NCBI GenBank assembly: GCA_022827195.1
Contig: JAJDTL010000036.1
Coordinates: 38,829 to 102,828 of the forward strand
From: Caldilineaceae bacterium
Lineage (GTDB): Bacteria > Chloroflexota > Anaerolineae > Caldilineales > Caldilineaceae
Direction: 5' to 3'
Length of the DNA: 64,000 nt
Position numbers and translations under genes: made by a program. Every line of letters begins with the position of its first letter. The stretch's first letter is position 1. This document shows, piece by piece, positions 9,036 to 17,862 of this stretch. Under the pieces are notes generated by a model, which searched no databases, had not been told where the DNA came from, and saw nothing but the letters and a program-made list of their open reading frames with translations.

Positions 9036-10163
9036 TTATGCCAGGTCGAGCGTGACGTTGAGGTCCGAAGCGGCCTGTGCAACCAACGCTGCCAGTGCGG
9101 TTGCCAGGTCCTGGGCTTCGGTGCCGAAGAGGTCGGCCTCTTCGGGGCTGAACTGCACGCCGCTCTGCTCCTGTGCGTATAGATCGTTCACGTAGGCGAT
9201 CAGTGTATCGAAATCGGTGCGAATCTGCTGGTCGAGTTGCGAATCGGAATCGGACACAAGGACCGCAATGTTGTCGTAGGTGAAGCTGAGGCCGGCGAGA
9301 ATGCCCTTGATGTCAAGCAGGCGGCTGACCGCGATGAAGCTCTCCGCTTCGCTGGCGCTACCGCTGACAAAAACCGACTCTTTCCACTGCTCAAAGTACT
9401 CGTTCATCGTCGGGATCATGGTGACAAGGGCAGTGAGCGCATCTTCAAGCGTTGGGTCCCAAGCCTCGATGGCCGCCTGCATTTCAAGCGTTGCGTCGTC
9501 CAGCCCTTGGGTGGCTCCGAGCAGCATATTGGCTTCCGGCAGCGCCTCGCCTACGGCAATCGAGCCGTCACCGTCCAGATCGACCTTGAGGCCCGTGAAC
9601 TCAGGAATCGTGCCCCAGAGGGTCGGCTCCAGCAGGTTGTGAAAAAAGTTGCCGGGCGACTCGAGCACGCGGCCGTCGGGCAGTTCGAGCTGCCACTGCA
9701 GGGCCTCTTCCGGATCCTCGGATCCGGGCGGGCCGGCATCGATCCAGACGTCGAAGTGGACCAGCGATGGGACGCCAGCGACGATGCCTTCGTCGAGCTC
9801 ATAGAATGTGCTGGCTTCCAGCCAGAGATCTCGCGCCCCGACCACGAGCGCATGGACCTCTTCCTGGTTCTCGTCCCAGATACGGGCGTAGGGATCGCCG
9901 TCGGCCTTTGCCGCCTCCATCACGAGGTCATAGTAGCGTTGGGAAACGTCGGCCAGAGCGGCCGTGGCGACCTGCATCTGGGCGGCGTTTTCGAGGGCGT
10001 AAGACTTGACGGCATCCAGATCGATGGCCGCGGACGATTCGGAGTCCATCGCTTCGGACGCGGCCGCGCCCAGGTCCTCGGCCGGGACTGCCTGGATGGT
10101 ACACGCTGTAATGGTCAACAGCAGGGCAACGGAGATTGTGAATGAAACGGTTCGCTTAAGCAT
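9036..10163 (-). CDS. EfeO/imelysin-like iron-uptake lipoprotein
   Basis: This 375-residue lipoprotein has a signal peptide ending in the lipobox ITAC (Cys21). The mature part is alpha-helical and divided into two related halves, as expected for an imelysin/EfeO-like fold, with HFDVWIDAGPPGSEDPEEAL and DLDGDGSIAVGEALPE segments. The latter resembles a Ca-binding loop. EfeO proteins bind metal outside the membrane and hand it to the FTR1/EfeU permease, and the permease gene follows 67 nt downstream. The ATG at 10163 has AGGAG about 12 nt upstream. The family assignment rests mainly on context and overall shape. Confidence 0.65.
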   Translation of the reverse strand: MLKRTVSFTISVALLLTITACTIQAVPAEDLGAAASEAMDSESSAAIDLDAVKSYALENAAQMQVATAALADVSQRYYDLVMEAAKADGDPYARIWDENQEEVHALVVGARDLWLEASTFYELDEGIVAGVPSLVHFDVWIDAGPPGSEDPEEALQWQLELPDGRVLESPGNFFHNLLEPTLWGTIPEFTGLKVDLDGDGSIAVGEALPEANMLLGATQGLDDATLEMQAAIEAWDPTLEDALTALVTMIPTMNEYFEQWKESVFVSGSASEAESFIAVSRLLDIKGILAGLSFTYDNIAVLVSDSDSQLDQQIRTDFDTLIAYVNDLYAQEQSGVQFSPEEADLFGTEAQDLATALAALVAQAASDLNVTLDLA

Positions 10164-10368
10164 TTGGACATGGTCTCCTGTATAGGATTGTTCGATAGCG
10201 ACGCATGTGCATTTAGGTGCCGAGTCGTCGTATCCGCTACCTTTGCCGGCAAAAGACATGTTTCAGTTGTTGTGAACCGTCCAACTGGAACGTGTACCGG
10301 AAGGCATCGGAATCCAGTCTTGCCCGTTGACAACAAAAGGCTGGACCGGTGCGCCGCCCGAACTGACA

Positions 10369-10397
10369 TTGTCTGAGACTGGCGCGTGCGCTATACT
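10369..10397 (+). promoter_or_regulatory. Candidate sigma70 promoter for a small RNA
   Basis: TTGTCT (10369-10374) and TATACT (10392-10397) are separated by exactly 17 nt. No plus-strand gene follows, only a structured stretch ending in a terminator. Confidence 0.45.
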
Positions 10398-10403
10398 GGA
10401 GAC

Positions 10404-10512
10404 CGGTCCAGCACTGGCATTGGGTGATGGCTGGGGCAACAGCCGTCACTTGGACATCGTTTTGTGTTGGACTCTCGCGAAAGGTCGGCCCGAGTGGGGC
10501 CGACCTTTTTTT
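10404..10512 (+). ncRNA. Candidate small regulatory RNA (about 109 nt)
   Basis: Downstream of the 10369-10397 promoter there is no open frame, but a compact structure. Arms 10424-10432 and 10441-10449 form a 9-bp stem with an 8-nt loop, extended outside by 10406-10410 pairing with 10451-10455. The segment ends in a GC-rich hairpin (10483-10491 with 10497-10505) and seven T residues. It lies divergent from the iron-uptake lipoprotein gene and convergent with a small membrane-protein gene. An iron-linked role is possible but purely inferred. The alternative is a shared terminator with a chance promoter. Confidence 0.35.
10483..10512 (+). terminator. Rho-independent terminator
   Basis: A 9-bp GC-rich stem (GGTCGGCCC / GGGCCGACC) with a 5-nt loop is followed on the plus strand by T7. 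It abuts the stop codon of the minus-strand gene 10511-10714 and may also serve that gene, although the T-tract on that side is short. Confidence 0.8.
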
Positions 10513-10714
10513 ATCCGCTAACCGAATACCTGGCCCGCCGCCGCGCCAGTGCCATGTGTCCGCGGCGCAAGCGAATTTCTTTCTTCTGCCTCTCGTAGTC
10601 CTTCTCAGGCATCTCCTGCGGGGGATGCACTCTACGGACATTGAAAAGCAGATAGCCGACCGCGACGACGAGGCCAATTAAGAGAACAAGCTGCAGAATC
10701 CCGACGATCTCCAT
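10511..10714 (-). CDS. Small single-span membrane protein
   Basis: This 67-residue protein begins MEIVGILQLVLLIGLVVAVGY, giving one hydrophobic span (about residues 4-24). A positively charged cytoplasmic tail follows (KDYERQKKEIRLRRGHMALARRRAR). The start at 10714 has AAGAGGAGC 4 nt upstream. The high Arg/Lys content after the span gives an N-out, C-in topology. The function is unknown, and it is too small for family assignment. Confidence 0.6.
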   Translation of the reverse strand: MEIVGILQLVLLIGLVVAVGYLLFNVRRVHPPQEMPEKDYERQKKEIRLRRGHMALARRRARYSVSG

Positions 10715-10920
10715 ATTGCTCCTCTTATATAGCGGTTGTATGAAGGGCGGACGGTTCTGAGCCGCGCGAATTTCAGGCAACCGGCGCAACTCACAATGGG
10801 GAACAGTATAGCATTGAAAATTGGCCTGCGAGGGCGAATCTTGGCAGGATCTTGCGCTGCGAGGGTAAAGGGAAAGAAGAAAGCTCAGTTAACGTCAGAA
10901 TTAAGCTAGGTTAATTCAGA

Positions 10921-11808
10921 TCAGAACAGGCCCATTTGACCGCTCTCTTCGTCATCGGGCGGCGTCACGATTGCGGGATTCCACTCGGGCAGAGGCACGT
11001 GCATACCGACCCTGGCGCGCAGGCGTCGGACCGTCCCGGGCGCGTGGCCCTCAAAGGGATTGTGGACATAGCAGAAGACATCCCTTCCGGCTTGCAAGAC
11101 GGCGGCAATCCGCTGCGCCCATTTGTCCAGGAGTTCGTCTTGGGGCCGGCGGAGCATGCTGTCGTCGGGCAGCGGGTCGCGGTCGCGGCCGATTAGGCGA
11201 ATGTGCAGGGGGATGGTGGGGTCGGCGCTCTCGGCGGCGGCTTGCCAGTGGCAGAAGGTATCCGGCTGACCGACGCGTTCGACGGTGACGAACCCAATCC
11301 GCCTCTCCATCAGAAAGCGTACAAATGCAGGCGTCATGAGGTCAACGGCGCGCACCTCGACCGAGAGGGGAATCGAGGCCGCAGCCGGCGCAAGGCGGTC
11401 GAAGAAGCCGGCAAGGCGGCGCCCGGCGCGTGCGCGCGAGACGGCGGCGGGGAACTGGATCAGACCGGGGCCGGCGGCCGTCCCGAATGAGCGCACCACG
11501 TCGAGATAGGCCGCGGCCAGCTCGTCGACATCCACCAGCTGCCTTTCATGGGTGATCTCTCTCGGCGCCTTGAGCGAGAATGTGAACGCAGGGGACACGC
11601 TTTCCAGCCAGCGGCGCACGGTTCTCGGCGCGGGCAGGGCATAGAAGCTGGTATTGATTTCGACACTGTTGAACGTTGCGGCGTAATGGTTGAGCTGGCG
11701 GTCAGCCTGCGTACCGCGGGGATAGAATACGCCGCGCCAATCGGGGAAGCTCCAGGAAGAGGTGCCGATGCGCAACGCACCCAGATTTTTGTACGACATG
11801 GTCATCAT
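10921..11808 (-). CDS. DUF72 family protein
   Basis: This 295-residue TIM-barrel-like DUF72 protein shows the family signatures: LRIGTSSWSFPDWRGVFYP at the N-terminus, NSVEINTSFYALP, the FTFSLKAPREITHER strand, and the C-terminal DVFCYVHNPFEGHAPGTVRRL. The biochemical role of the family is not established. The start is uncertain: ATGs at 11808, 11805 and 11799 are all possible and none has a good Shine-Dalgarno site. I chose the most upstream ATG. It stands alone, divergent from the ammonium transporter. Confidence 0.85.
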   Translation of the reverse strand: MMTMSYKNLGALRIGTSSWSFPDWRGVFYPRGTQADRQLNHYAATFNSVEINTSFYALPAPRTVRRWLESVSPAFTFSLKAPREITHERQLVDVDELAAAYLDVVRSFGTAAGPGLIQFPAAVSRARAGRRLAGFFDRLAPAAASIPLSVEVRAVDLMTPAFVRFLMERRIGFVTVERVGQPDTFCHWQAAAESADPTIPLHIRLIGRDRDPLPDDSMLRRPQDELLDKWAQRIAAVLQAGRDVFCYVHNPFEGHAPGTVRRLRARVGMHVPLPEWNPAIVTPPDDEESGQMGLF

Positions 11809-12175
11809 GCGGGCTTGAACCGGCAAGAAGAGAACAATTTGCCACCCTCACTGCGTCAGAAAACACCCTTTATGTGCAAGTTGCCCAATAAGATGCGACC
11901 AAATTCATGCAGGATGAGCAGTGGATTCGACTTCGCGATCGAGTATCCTTGCTTGCAGTCGCCCGTTGAAGGCGTATTGTCGAATGTCTCTGTGCGGAAG
12001 AGGTGGAACTGCTATACCAGGCAACTTTGAAAACTCAGGCCCCAAATGTTTCGGCTGGCCCATCTACGGCACGATGCGCGCTGACGGCAACTGAACCAGG
12101 AACAGTTGCTGCACGACAAATCGGCAGGAGATGGGCGGTTTTGTTGAGTCTCACTTGAGGAAGGAGAACTTTTCG
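11809..12175. other. Intergenic region between divergent genes
   Basis: About 370 bases separate the DUF72 gene start from the amt start. This must hold both promoters, but I see no consensus sigma70 or sigma54 pair. The amt Shine-Dalgarno AAGGAG lies at 12160-12166. Confidence 0.4.
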
Positions 12176-13513
12176 ATGTCAACGCTTGTACACGCCATGA
12201 AACACAGTAGTGTCAAATTACGTGCCATTCCTATCGCCTTGCTTGGGCTGATCGTCTTTGCGCCCTCGGCCTTCGCCCAGGATGCCGCCCCGCTGAGTGT
12301 GGATGAGGTTGCCTATTCGATAGACAATCTGATCCTTTTCCTCTCGGCTGTGCTGGTCCTGTTCATGCAGGCCGGCTTCGCGATGGTCGAGTCGGGATTC
12401 AACTCGGCCAAGAATACCGTCAACATCATGTTTAAGAACATCATCGACCTGGCGAGTGGTGTTTTCTTCTATTTCCTGATCGGCTACGGCCTGATGTACG
12501 GCGGTTCGGTGCTGGGCGGTTTCCTGGGCTTCGGAGGTCTGGGCATCTCGGCGGAATCACCTGAAGCCGTCGCCGGCAACCTGCACCCGCAGGTCGACTT
12601 TCTGTTCCAGGCCGTCTTCGCGGCCACGGCAGCAACGATCGTATCCGGCGCGGTGGCCGGCCGCATGAAGATTTCTGGCTATCTGATCTACAGCATTGTC
12701 CTGACAGCCATTATCTACCCGATAAGCGGCTTCTGGAAATGGGGCGGCGGCTGGCTGGACCAGTTGGGCTTCTATGACTTCGCCGGCTCGCTGGTCGTTC
12801 ATGCCGTCGGCGGTTTCGCGGCGCTGGCCGCTGTGATCGTGCTCGGCCCGCGCATCGGGCGCTTCGGCGGCGGTTCAACCAACCCGCTGCCTCCGAGCAA
12901 CATGGCGATGGCCGCGCTGGGCGTCTTCATCCTGTGGGTTGGCTGGTACGGTTTTAATCCGGGTAGCCAGTTGGCCTTCGCCGGCGCGGTGAACGCTGAC
13001 GCGGTGATGCTGATCGCCACCAATACGACGTTGGCGGCGGCAACCGGCACCTTGTTCGCCATGCTCTACGGCTGGGTCAAGACCGGTAAGCCCAACCTGA
13101 GCTATACCCTCAACGGCGCGCTCGGCGGGCTGGTAGGCATCACCGCCAACTGCGATTCGGTCAACAACATCGAGGGCCTGATCATCGGCGCGGTGGCCGG
13201 CGTGCTGGTCTGCATCGGCATGGAGCTGCTCGAGAACCTGAAGATCGACGACGCCGTCGGTGCGTGGTCCGTCCACGGCCTGTGCGGCATCTGGGGCGGC
13301 ATCGCCACCGGCATCTTCGGCGGCCATCCGTTGGTTGCGCAGATCGTGGGCTCGATCGCGATTCCGGTGTGGGCCTTCGTTACCGCCTTCGTTCTCTTCA
13401 AGATCATCAAGGCGCTTGGCGTGTTGCGTGTCTCGCCGGAGGAGGAGCAGGCCGGTCTGGACCTCTCCGAGCACGGCGTTGGCGCTTATCATCTCGCCGG
13501 CGAGGAGTCCTGA
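12176..13513 (+). CDS. amt: Ammonium transporter
   Basis: This 445-residue Amt/MEP/Rh-family channel begins with a cleavable-looking signal segment (about residues 20-38, ending SAFAQ) followed by 11 membrane helices. The two pore histidines sit in LVVHAVGGFAAL and AWSVHGLCGIWG. The family signature is in VESGFNSAKNTVNIMFKN. It imports ammonium or ammonia across the inner membrane. The ATG at 12176 has AAGGAG 9 nt upstream. No glnK/PII gene is adjacent, which is unusual for the family. A terminator follows at 13642-13680. Confidence 0.95.
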   Translation: MSTLVHAMKHSSVKLRAIPIALLGLIVFAPSAFAQDAAPLSVDEVAYSIDNLILFLSAVLVLFMQAGFAMVESGFNSAKNTVNIMFKNIIDLASGVFFYFLIGYGLMYGGSVLGGFLGFGGLGISAESPEAVAGNLHPQVDFLFQAVFAATAATIVSGAVAGRMKISGYLIYSIVLTAIIYPISGFWKWGGGWLDQLGFYDFAGSLVVHAVGGFAALAAVIVLGPRIGRFGGGSTNPLPPSNMAMAALGVFILWVGWYGFNPGSQLAFAGAVNADAVMLIATNTTLAAATGTLFAMLYGWVKTGKPNLSYTLNGALGGLVGITANCDSVNNIEGLIIGAVAGVLVCIGMELLENLKIDDAVGAWSVHGLCGIWGGIATGIFGGHPLVAQIVGSIAIPVWAFVTAFVLFKIIKALGVLRVSPEEEQAGLDLSEHGVGAYHLAGEES

Positions 13514-13641
13514 TGCACGTGGGCGAAGTGTCCGCGATCCCACGATGTGACCAGGGCAGATCGATCCGTGTGACGCGAGCCACAAAAGGGTCTCGTTGAA
13601 GGCATAACGAAGCAGTATAGAAATAGAAATATAGGCAGACA

Positions 13642-13690
13642 GCGCCCCTCTCGCCGAGAAACTGAAGGCGAGGGGGGCGTTGTCTTTTCG
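13642..13690 (+). terminator. Rho-independent terminator after amt
   Basis: A 14-bp GC-rich stem (13642-13655 with 13667-13680, G-T wobbles allowed) has an 11-nt loop and is followed by TGTCTTTT. It closes the ammonium transporter transcript. Confidence 0.85.
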
Positions 13691-13691
13691 C

Positions 13692-13719
13692 TTGCGGGCT
13701 CTTCACATTCCGTTATACT
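13692..13719 (+). promoter_or_regulatory. Candidate promoter of the 13.8-29 kb gene run
   Basis: TTGCGG (13692-13697) and TATACT (13714-13719) stand 16 nt apart, directly after the amt terminator and about 105 nt before the next gene. This is the only good pair I see before the long run of plus-strand genes. Confidence 0.45.
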
Positions 13720-13823
13720 TTACCGCCAGGGGGATAATGGCCGCTGCTATAAGGAAGGCAACGGCGCACACTCGACGTCTTATACGCGTTTGAGATGCGT
13801 TTGCTGACAGGAGAAAGGACGCC

Positions 13824-14555
13824 ATGCCCAACACGATTGCAATCGGCAAAGTTATGCTGCTGGGCGGGGTGGACACGGCCGACTTTGAGAAGTTCGCGGC
13901 CGAGGAGTTCAATGCGTTCGGCCATCAGCCGGGAGCAGAGAATAACATCCTCAAAGGCGTGCGGGGCGACCGCACAGGTAGATATCTGCACCTTGTGAGA
14001 GGCGAGACAGTGAACGGCGCCTCTACTCGAAACAAGCGCAGCGAGGAACCGGCCGGCCGACAGGTTTCTGCACGGGACGCCGGAGACATACACATAGAAG
14101 TTCAACAGTTGATTCGGTCCGGCCTCGGGCAGGCAACTGCGGCAAAGTGGGATTCATGGGCGCAGACGGGTCTCTATACCGCCTACAGATCCGTGGGGAA
14201 GGAGATGACGGGAATGCCGGAGGAGGTCTTGATCGAGCCGGTCACGCTGCGTCCGGGGGTTACCGAGGCCGACTTTGAGCGGTTTGTAACCGAGCGGTAC
14301 TACGCAATGTCCCGCCTGTCCGGGGAGGAAGGCTACCTCCTTAAAGGGGATCGAGGCGACCGGGCAGGCAAGTATATGCTCCTCATTGCCTACGATAGCG
14401 TGGAGGTGCGCAATCACCGGTCTACCGGCGGCGGCAAACTCTCGCCGGAGATGCGGGAGTGGGCGGACTCCTCCTTTGTGCAGACGACGGTCGCGATATG
14501 GGACTCGTTGGCGCATACGGGTCTTTACACATCCTATGTCGTTCTGGGCCGATAG
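13824..14555 (+). CDS. Internally duplicated protein of unknown function
   Basis: This 243-residue protein is made of two copies of one domain. Copy 1 (about residues 6-126) and copy 2 (about 135-243) share [G]V-T-ADFE-F, LKG-RGDR-GKY and the C-terminal WDS-A-TGLYT-Y elements. The second copy looks better conserved, while the first has an altered middle. The domain is probably a small alpha/beta fold of the EthD/dimeric-barrel sort, in which tandem copies would replace a dimer, but I cannot name it. GGAGAAAGGACGCC precedes the ATG. It is 118 nt upstream of the KARI-like gene and may be the first gene of that run. Confidence 0.65.
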   Translation: MPNTIAIGKVMLLGGVDTADFEKFAAEEFNAFGHQPGAENNILKGVRGDRTGRYLHLVRGETVNGASTRNKRSEEPAGRQVSARDAGDIHIEVQQLIRSGLGQATAAKWDSWAQTGLYTAYRSVGKEMTGMPEEVLIEPVTLRPGVTEADFERFVTERYYAMSRLSGEEGYLLKGDRGDRAGKYMLLIAYDSVEVRNHRSTGGGKLSPEMREWADSSFVQTTVAIWDSLAHTGLYTSYVVLGR

Positions 14556-14673
14556 AGGGTCACAGGGCCCGTACATGATTACGCCGCAAGCCCCGTTTAC
14601 AGAGCCAAACCGCAGGTCTTACAGTCCTGTGCCGACATTGTAGGTTTAGTTGGCCAATCAAGGAGATCCGCAT

Positions 14674-15672
14674 ATGAAAATCTATTTTGACGACGATGCT
14701 TCATTGGAACCGCTGGCAGGAAAGACGGTAGCCATCCTGGGCTATGGAAACCAGGGACGTGCGCAGGCGCTGAATTTGCGCGACAGCGGCGCAACCGTCC
14801 TGGTAGGCAATCGAGAAGACAGCTACGCCGAGCAGGCGCAGGCCGATGGCTTTGAGCCGCTCCCGATCGCGGACGCGTCCGCCGCGGGGGACTTTCTGTT
14901 CATCCTGACGACGGATGAGTCGCAGCCATTTATCTGGGACGAGCAGATCGCGCCGGGCGTCGCGGCCGGCAATACCCTGGTCTGGGCGAGCGGCTACAAT
15001 GTCGGCTATGACCTGATCAAACCGCGTTCGGATGTGGATGTCGTGCTGGTGGCGCCGCGAATGACGGGAAATATGGTGCGCACGCTGTTCACCGAAGGCA
15101 AGGGCGCAATGGCGCAGGCCGCGGTCCACCAGGATGCCAGCGGCCAGGCGCGGTCGCGAATGATGGCGATCGCCAAGGGCATCGGCGCCACGCGGGGCGG
15201 CGTAATCGAGTCGTCGTTCCGCGAGGAGGCGGAACTCGACCTGTTCGCTGAGCAGATCGTCTGGTCCGGGCTGGTGGCCTGGTTTGAAGAGTGTTTCAAG
15301 CTGGGCGTCGAGCAGGGCTTTTCGCCGGAGTTGATGGTGCTTGAGCTGTATGCCTCCGGCGAGGCGTCGGAAATTCTGGGACTGATGGCCCGCAACGGGT
15401 TCTACCGGCAGATGGCGCACCATTCTACGACCAGCCAGTATGGCACACTCACGCGTGCCGCTAATCTGCTCAACGACGAGATACGCGCCAAGATGCGCAA
15501 TAGTGTCGTCGACGACATCAAGGGCGGGGCCTTTGTCGAAGAGTGGAGCCGGGAACAGGCCGAGGGTTCTACAGAGTTAGAGAAAATGCGGCAAACAGCT
15601 CTCGGCAATCCGATGAGTGAGGCTGAAAAGGGGATTATCTCACTGGTACAGCAGGCGCACGGTTTGGTCTGA
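14674..15672 (+). CDS. Ketol-acid reductoisomerase-like protein (divergent paralogue)
   Basis: This 332-residue protein has the size and domain order of class I KARI: an N-terminal NAD(P)-binding domain (VAILGYGNQGRAQALNLRDSG) and a C-terminal knotted helical domain (EELDLF-type metal segment AELDLFAEQIVWSG). HQDASG is present. However, the active-site PKGPGH segment of true IlvC reads PRMTGN here. The second metal helix, FE-x3-E in the family, is changed to LELYASGE with a two-residue shift. It may therefore act on another substrate. The ATG at 14674 has AAGGAGAT upstream. Its neighbours (PhyH oxygenase, DegT aminotransferase) are not valine-pathway genes. Confidence 0.8.
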   Translation: MKIYFDDDASLEPLAGKTVAILGYGNQGRAQALNLRDSGATVLVGNREDSYAEQAQADGFEPLPIADASAAGDFLFILTTDESQPFIWDEQIAPGVAAGNTLVWASGYNVGYDLIKPRSDVDVVLVAPRMTGNMVRTLFTEGKGAMAQAAVHQDASGQARSRMMAIAKGIGATRGGVIESSFREEAELDLFAEQIVWSGLVAWFEECFKLGVEQGFSPELMVLELYASGEASEILGLMARNGFYRQMAHHSTTSQYGTLTRAANLLNDEIRAKMRNSVVDDIKGGAFVEEWSREQAEGSTELEKMRQTALGNPMSEAEKGIISLVQQAHGLV

Positions 15673-15757
15673 GCACAGGCAAACAGCGCATAGCCGGTCT
15701 GCTTGGCGGTCCGATGAAGAGGGCATATTGCGCTTACAAATGCGCACGGAGATGGCG

Positions 15758-16498
15758 ATGAGAATCGAGCAGGACAAATACCGTCACTTTTGGCAAAAGG
15801 GATGGGCCTCCGTGGAAGGAGTCTTTGAACCGCACGAAGCGGACAAAGTTGCCGAAGTCGCTCTTTCCGTCAGCGTCTCCGAGTTGGACGAGAATGAATC
15901 GTCCTATCACGTTGACCGTTCCGACGACGGGCAGGTGGCCCCTCGCAAAATCGACACGCCGTTTCTCAAACATTCCGCATTCGGGGAACTCGTGCTGGAC
16001 AAACGATTGACGACGCTGCTGTCGGACCTGCTGGGCGGTAAACGCCCTTTGTTGAAAGGCGATCAGATCCTGATGAAACCTCCGAGATTTGGCTCCGCCA
16101 AACCGTATCACCAGGACAATTTCTACTTTCGCATCCATCCAGCCGACCATTGCATCACCGCCTGGATCGCGCTCGATGACGTCGACGAAGCGAACGGCTG
16201 CCTGCGCTACATCGAGGGCAGCCATAAGGAGCCGTTGCTGCCGCACGAGCCGCTGCCAGGTGAACCGTATAACCTGGTTCCCAAGGTGGAACTGATCGAC
16301 TTCTCAAGAGAGGTGCTTGCACCGGTCGGCAAGGGCGGTGTAGTCTTTCACCACAGCCGCACGTTGCACACCTCGTATCGCAACGAGTCGGACCGCTGGC
16401 GCCGCGGCTACGCCACCCACTGGGTGACCGAGGGCGTCACGTGTGAGGACGACTCGCTTGCCAACGCATACTATCTGCGCGAAGACTACCCCGGTTGA
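15758..16498 (+). CDS. Phytanoyl-CoA dioxygenase (PhyH) family protein
   Basis: This 246-residue Fe(II)/2-oxoglutarate oxygenase-type protein has the facial triad His118-x-Asp120 (KPYHQDNF) and His204 (RTLHTSYR), with Arg residues downstream for 2-oxoglutarate. The family hydroxylates unactivated carbons of small molecules. The substrate cannot be read here. The start at 15758 is chosen over ATGs at 15740 and 15752 because CGGAG is then 6 nt upstream. It is 85 nt after the KARI-like gene and 23 nt before the aminotransferase, so all three are probably co-transcribed. Confidence 0.85.
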   Translation: MRIEQDKYRHFWQKGWASVEGVFEPHEADKVAEVALSVSVSELDENESSYHVDRSDDGQVAPRKIDTPFLKHSAFGELVLDKRLTTLLSDLLGGKRPLLKGDQILMKPPRFGSAKPYHQDNFYFRIHPADHCITAWIALDDVDEANGCLRYIEGSHKEPLLPHEPLPGEPYNLVPKVELIDFSREVLAPVGKGGVVFHHSRTLHTSYRNESDRWRRGYATHWVTEGVTCEDDSLANAYYLREDYPG

Positions 16499-16521
16499 AA
16501 GGCAGAGAAGGAAAGGAGCGG

Positions 16522-17748
16522 ATGATGGCCGAAATTCTGGACAGGAGCCAGCGACGTGAGATCCTGGAGAGCAGGCGTCCGCAGAGGCCGATTCGCTACG
16601 AGCCAGAGCTCGGCGGCGTCTACACCGAAGATGAGATCGAGGCGGCCGTCAAGGCGATGCGCGATTCGATGGACTGGCGCGAGGGAGGCTTCGGCTTCAT
16701 CGGCGCCGAGGAGATCCAGAGCTTCGAGCGCGCCTTCGCCGATTATGTCGGCACGGAATTCGCCGTCTCCATCAATGGGGCTGGGTCAGGCCTCGATATG
16801 GCGATGATGTGCCTAGACCTGGAGCCGGGAGACGAAGTCATCTGCCCGGCCGTTAATTTCATCGCCTCGGCCTACTCGATCGTCAGCCAGGGTGGAAAGC
16901 TGGTCGCCTGCGACATCGACCCCAAGACGCTAAACCTCGACCCGGAAGACGTCGAGCGCCTGATCACGCCGCGCACGCGCGCCATCTTCCCCGTTCACTT
17001 CGTCGGCCTTTCCGCGCCGATGGACGACCTGCAGGATATCGCCGAACGGTACCCGCACCCGAAGCATGGGCCGCTCAAGGTCATCGGCGACGCGGCCCGC
17101 GCGTGCGGCGCAACCTACCGCGGCACGGCCGTGGGCAAGAAGGGCTGGATGACGGTATTCAGCCTGCACACGCGCAAACACATGTCCACACTGGGCGAAG
17201 GCGGCATGATCACCACCGACGATCCCGAGTTGAACGCGCGGCTGTGCGACATTCGCCAGTTCGGCAGCACGACCGACAGCTGGGGGACCAACTACAAGAT
17301 GACCAAGGTGCAGGCCGCGGTCGGCAACGTGCAGCTGCGCCGGCTCGATGAAACAAACGCAATGCGCGTTCAACGGGCACGCGAGCGGACTGCGCTGCTG
17401 CAAGGCGTCGACGAGTTGACCCTGCCCTACGAACCGCCCGACTGCGGCCATGTCTTTTATGTCTATCCGATGCTGGTCCCGCGTCACTGGGCCGGGGAAA
17501 AGCGCAACCGCCTGATGGAGCTTCTCCAGCAGGAGTACCTGGTCGAGTCTTGGATGGCGTCGGCGGAGCTGTACAAGACCCGCGGCTTCTACCGCCGGCT
17601 CGTGGGCGGTCAGGCGCTGCCCAACTCCGATGAAATCAGCGAAAGGATCGTCTGCACCTTGATCCACGCACTCTTGCCTGCAGAGGAAAACGAGTATATC
17701 GCCGCCGCGATCGCGGACGCGGTGGAACGCGTGGCCGCCGAAGCGTAG
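16522..17748 (+). CDS. DegT/DnrJ/EryC1/StrS family PLP-dependent aminotransferase
   Basis: This 408-residue fold-type I enzyme has the Schiff-base lysine in FSLHTRKHMSTLGEGG and the PLP-facing GDAARACGA Asp. Members usually transaminate keto-sugars in deoxyaminosugar or secondary-metabolite pathways, although some act as dehydratases. The double ATG at 16522/16525 has AAAGGAG 4-6 nt upstream. It lies 23 nt after a PhyH oxygenase and 114 nt before an MDR dehydrogenase. A sugar- or cyclitol-like substrate would fit the glycosidase-like and lactonase genes of the same run, but this is inference. Confidence 0.9.
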   Translation: MMAEILDRSQRREILESRRPQRPIRYEPELGGVYTEDEIEAAVKAMRDSMDWREGGFGFIGAEEIQSFERAFADYVGTEFAVSINGAGSGLDMAMMCLDLEPGDEVICPAVNFIASAYSIVSQGGKLVACDIDPKTLNLDPEDVERLITPRTRAIFPVHFVGLSAPMDDLQDIAERYPHPKHGPLKVIGDAARACGATYRGTAVGKKGWMTVFSLHTRKHMSTLGEGGMITTDDPELNARLCDIRQFGSTTDSWGTNYKMTKVQAAVGNVQLRRLDETNAMRVQRARERTALLQGVDELTLPYEPPDCGHVFYVYPMLVPRHWAGEKRNRLMELLQQEYLVESWMASAELYKTRGFYRRLVGGQALPNSDEISERIVCTLIHALLPAEENEYIAAAIADAVERVAAEA

Positions 17749-17862
17749 GCGGGCGAGCGCGGGTATTGCACTCGCGGCGAATACTGCAATGCGGCACACG
17801 ATTACGGCTACTGAAATGCTTGAGCACACCTTCTGCCAACCGCCGCTGGAGGAAACGCTTTA

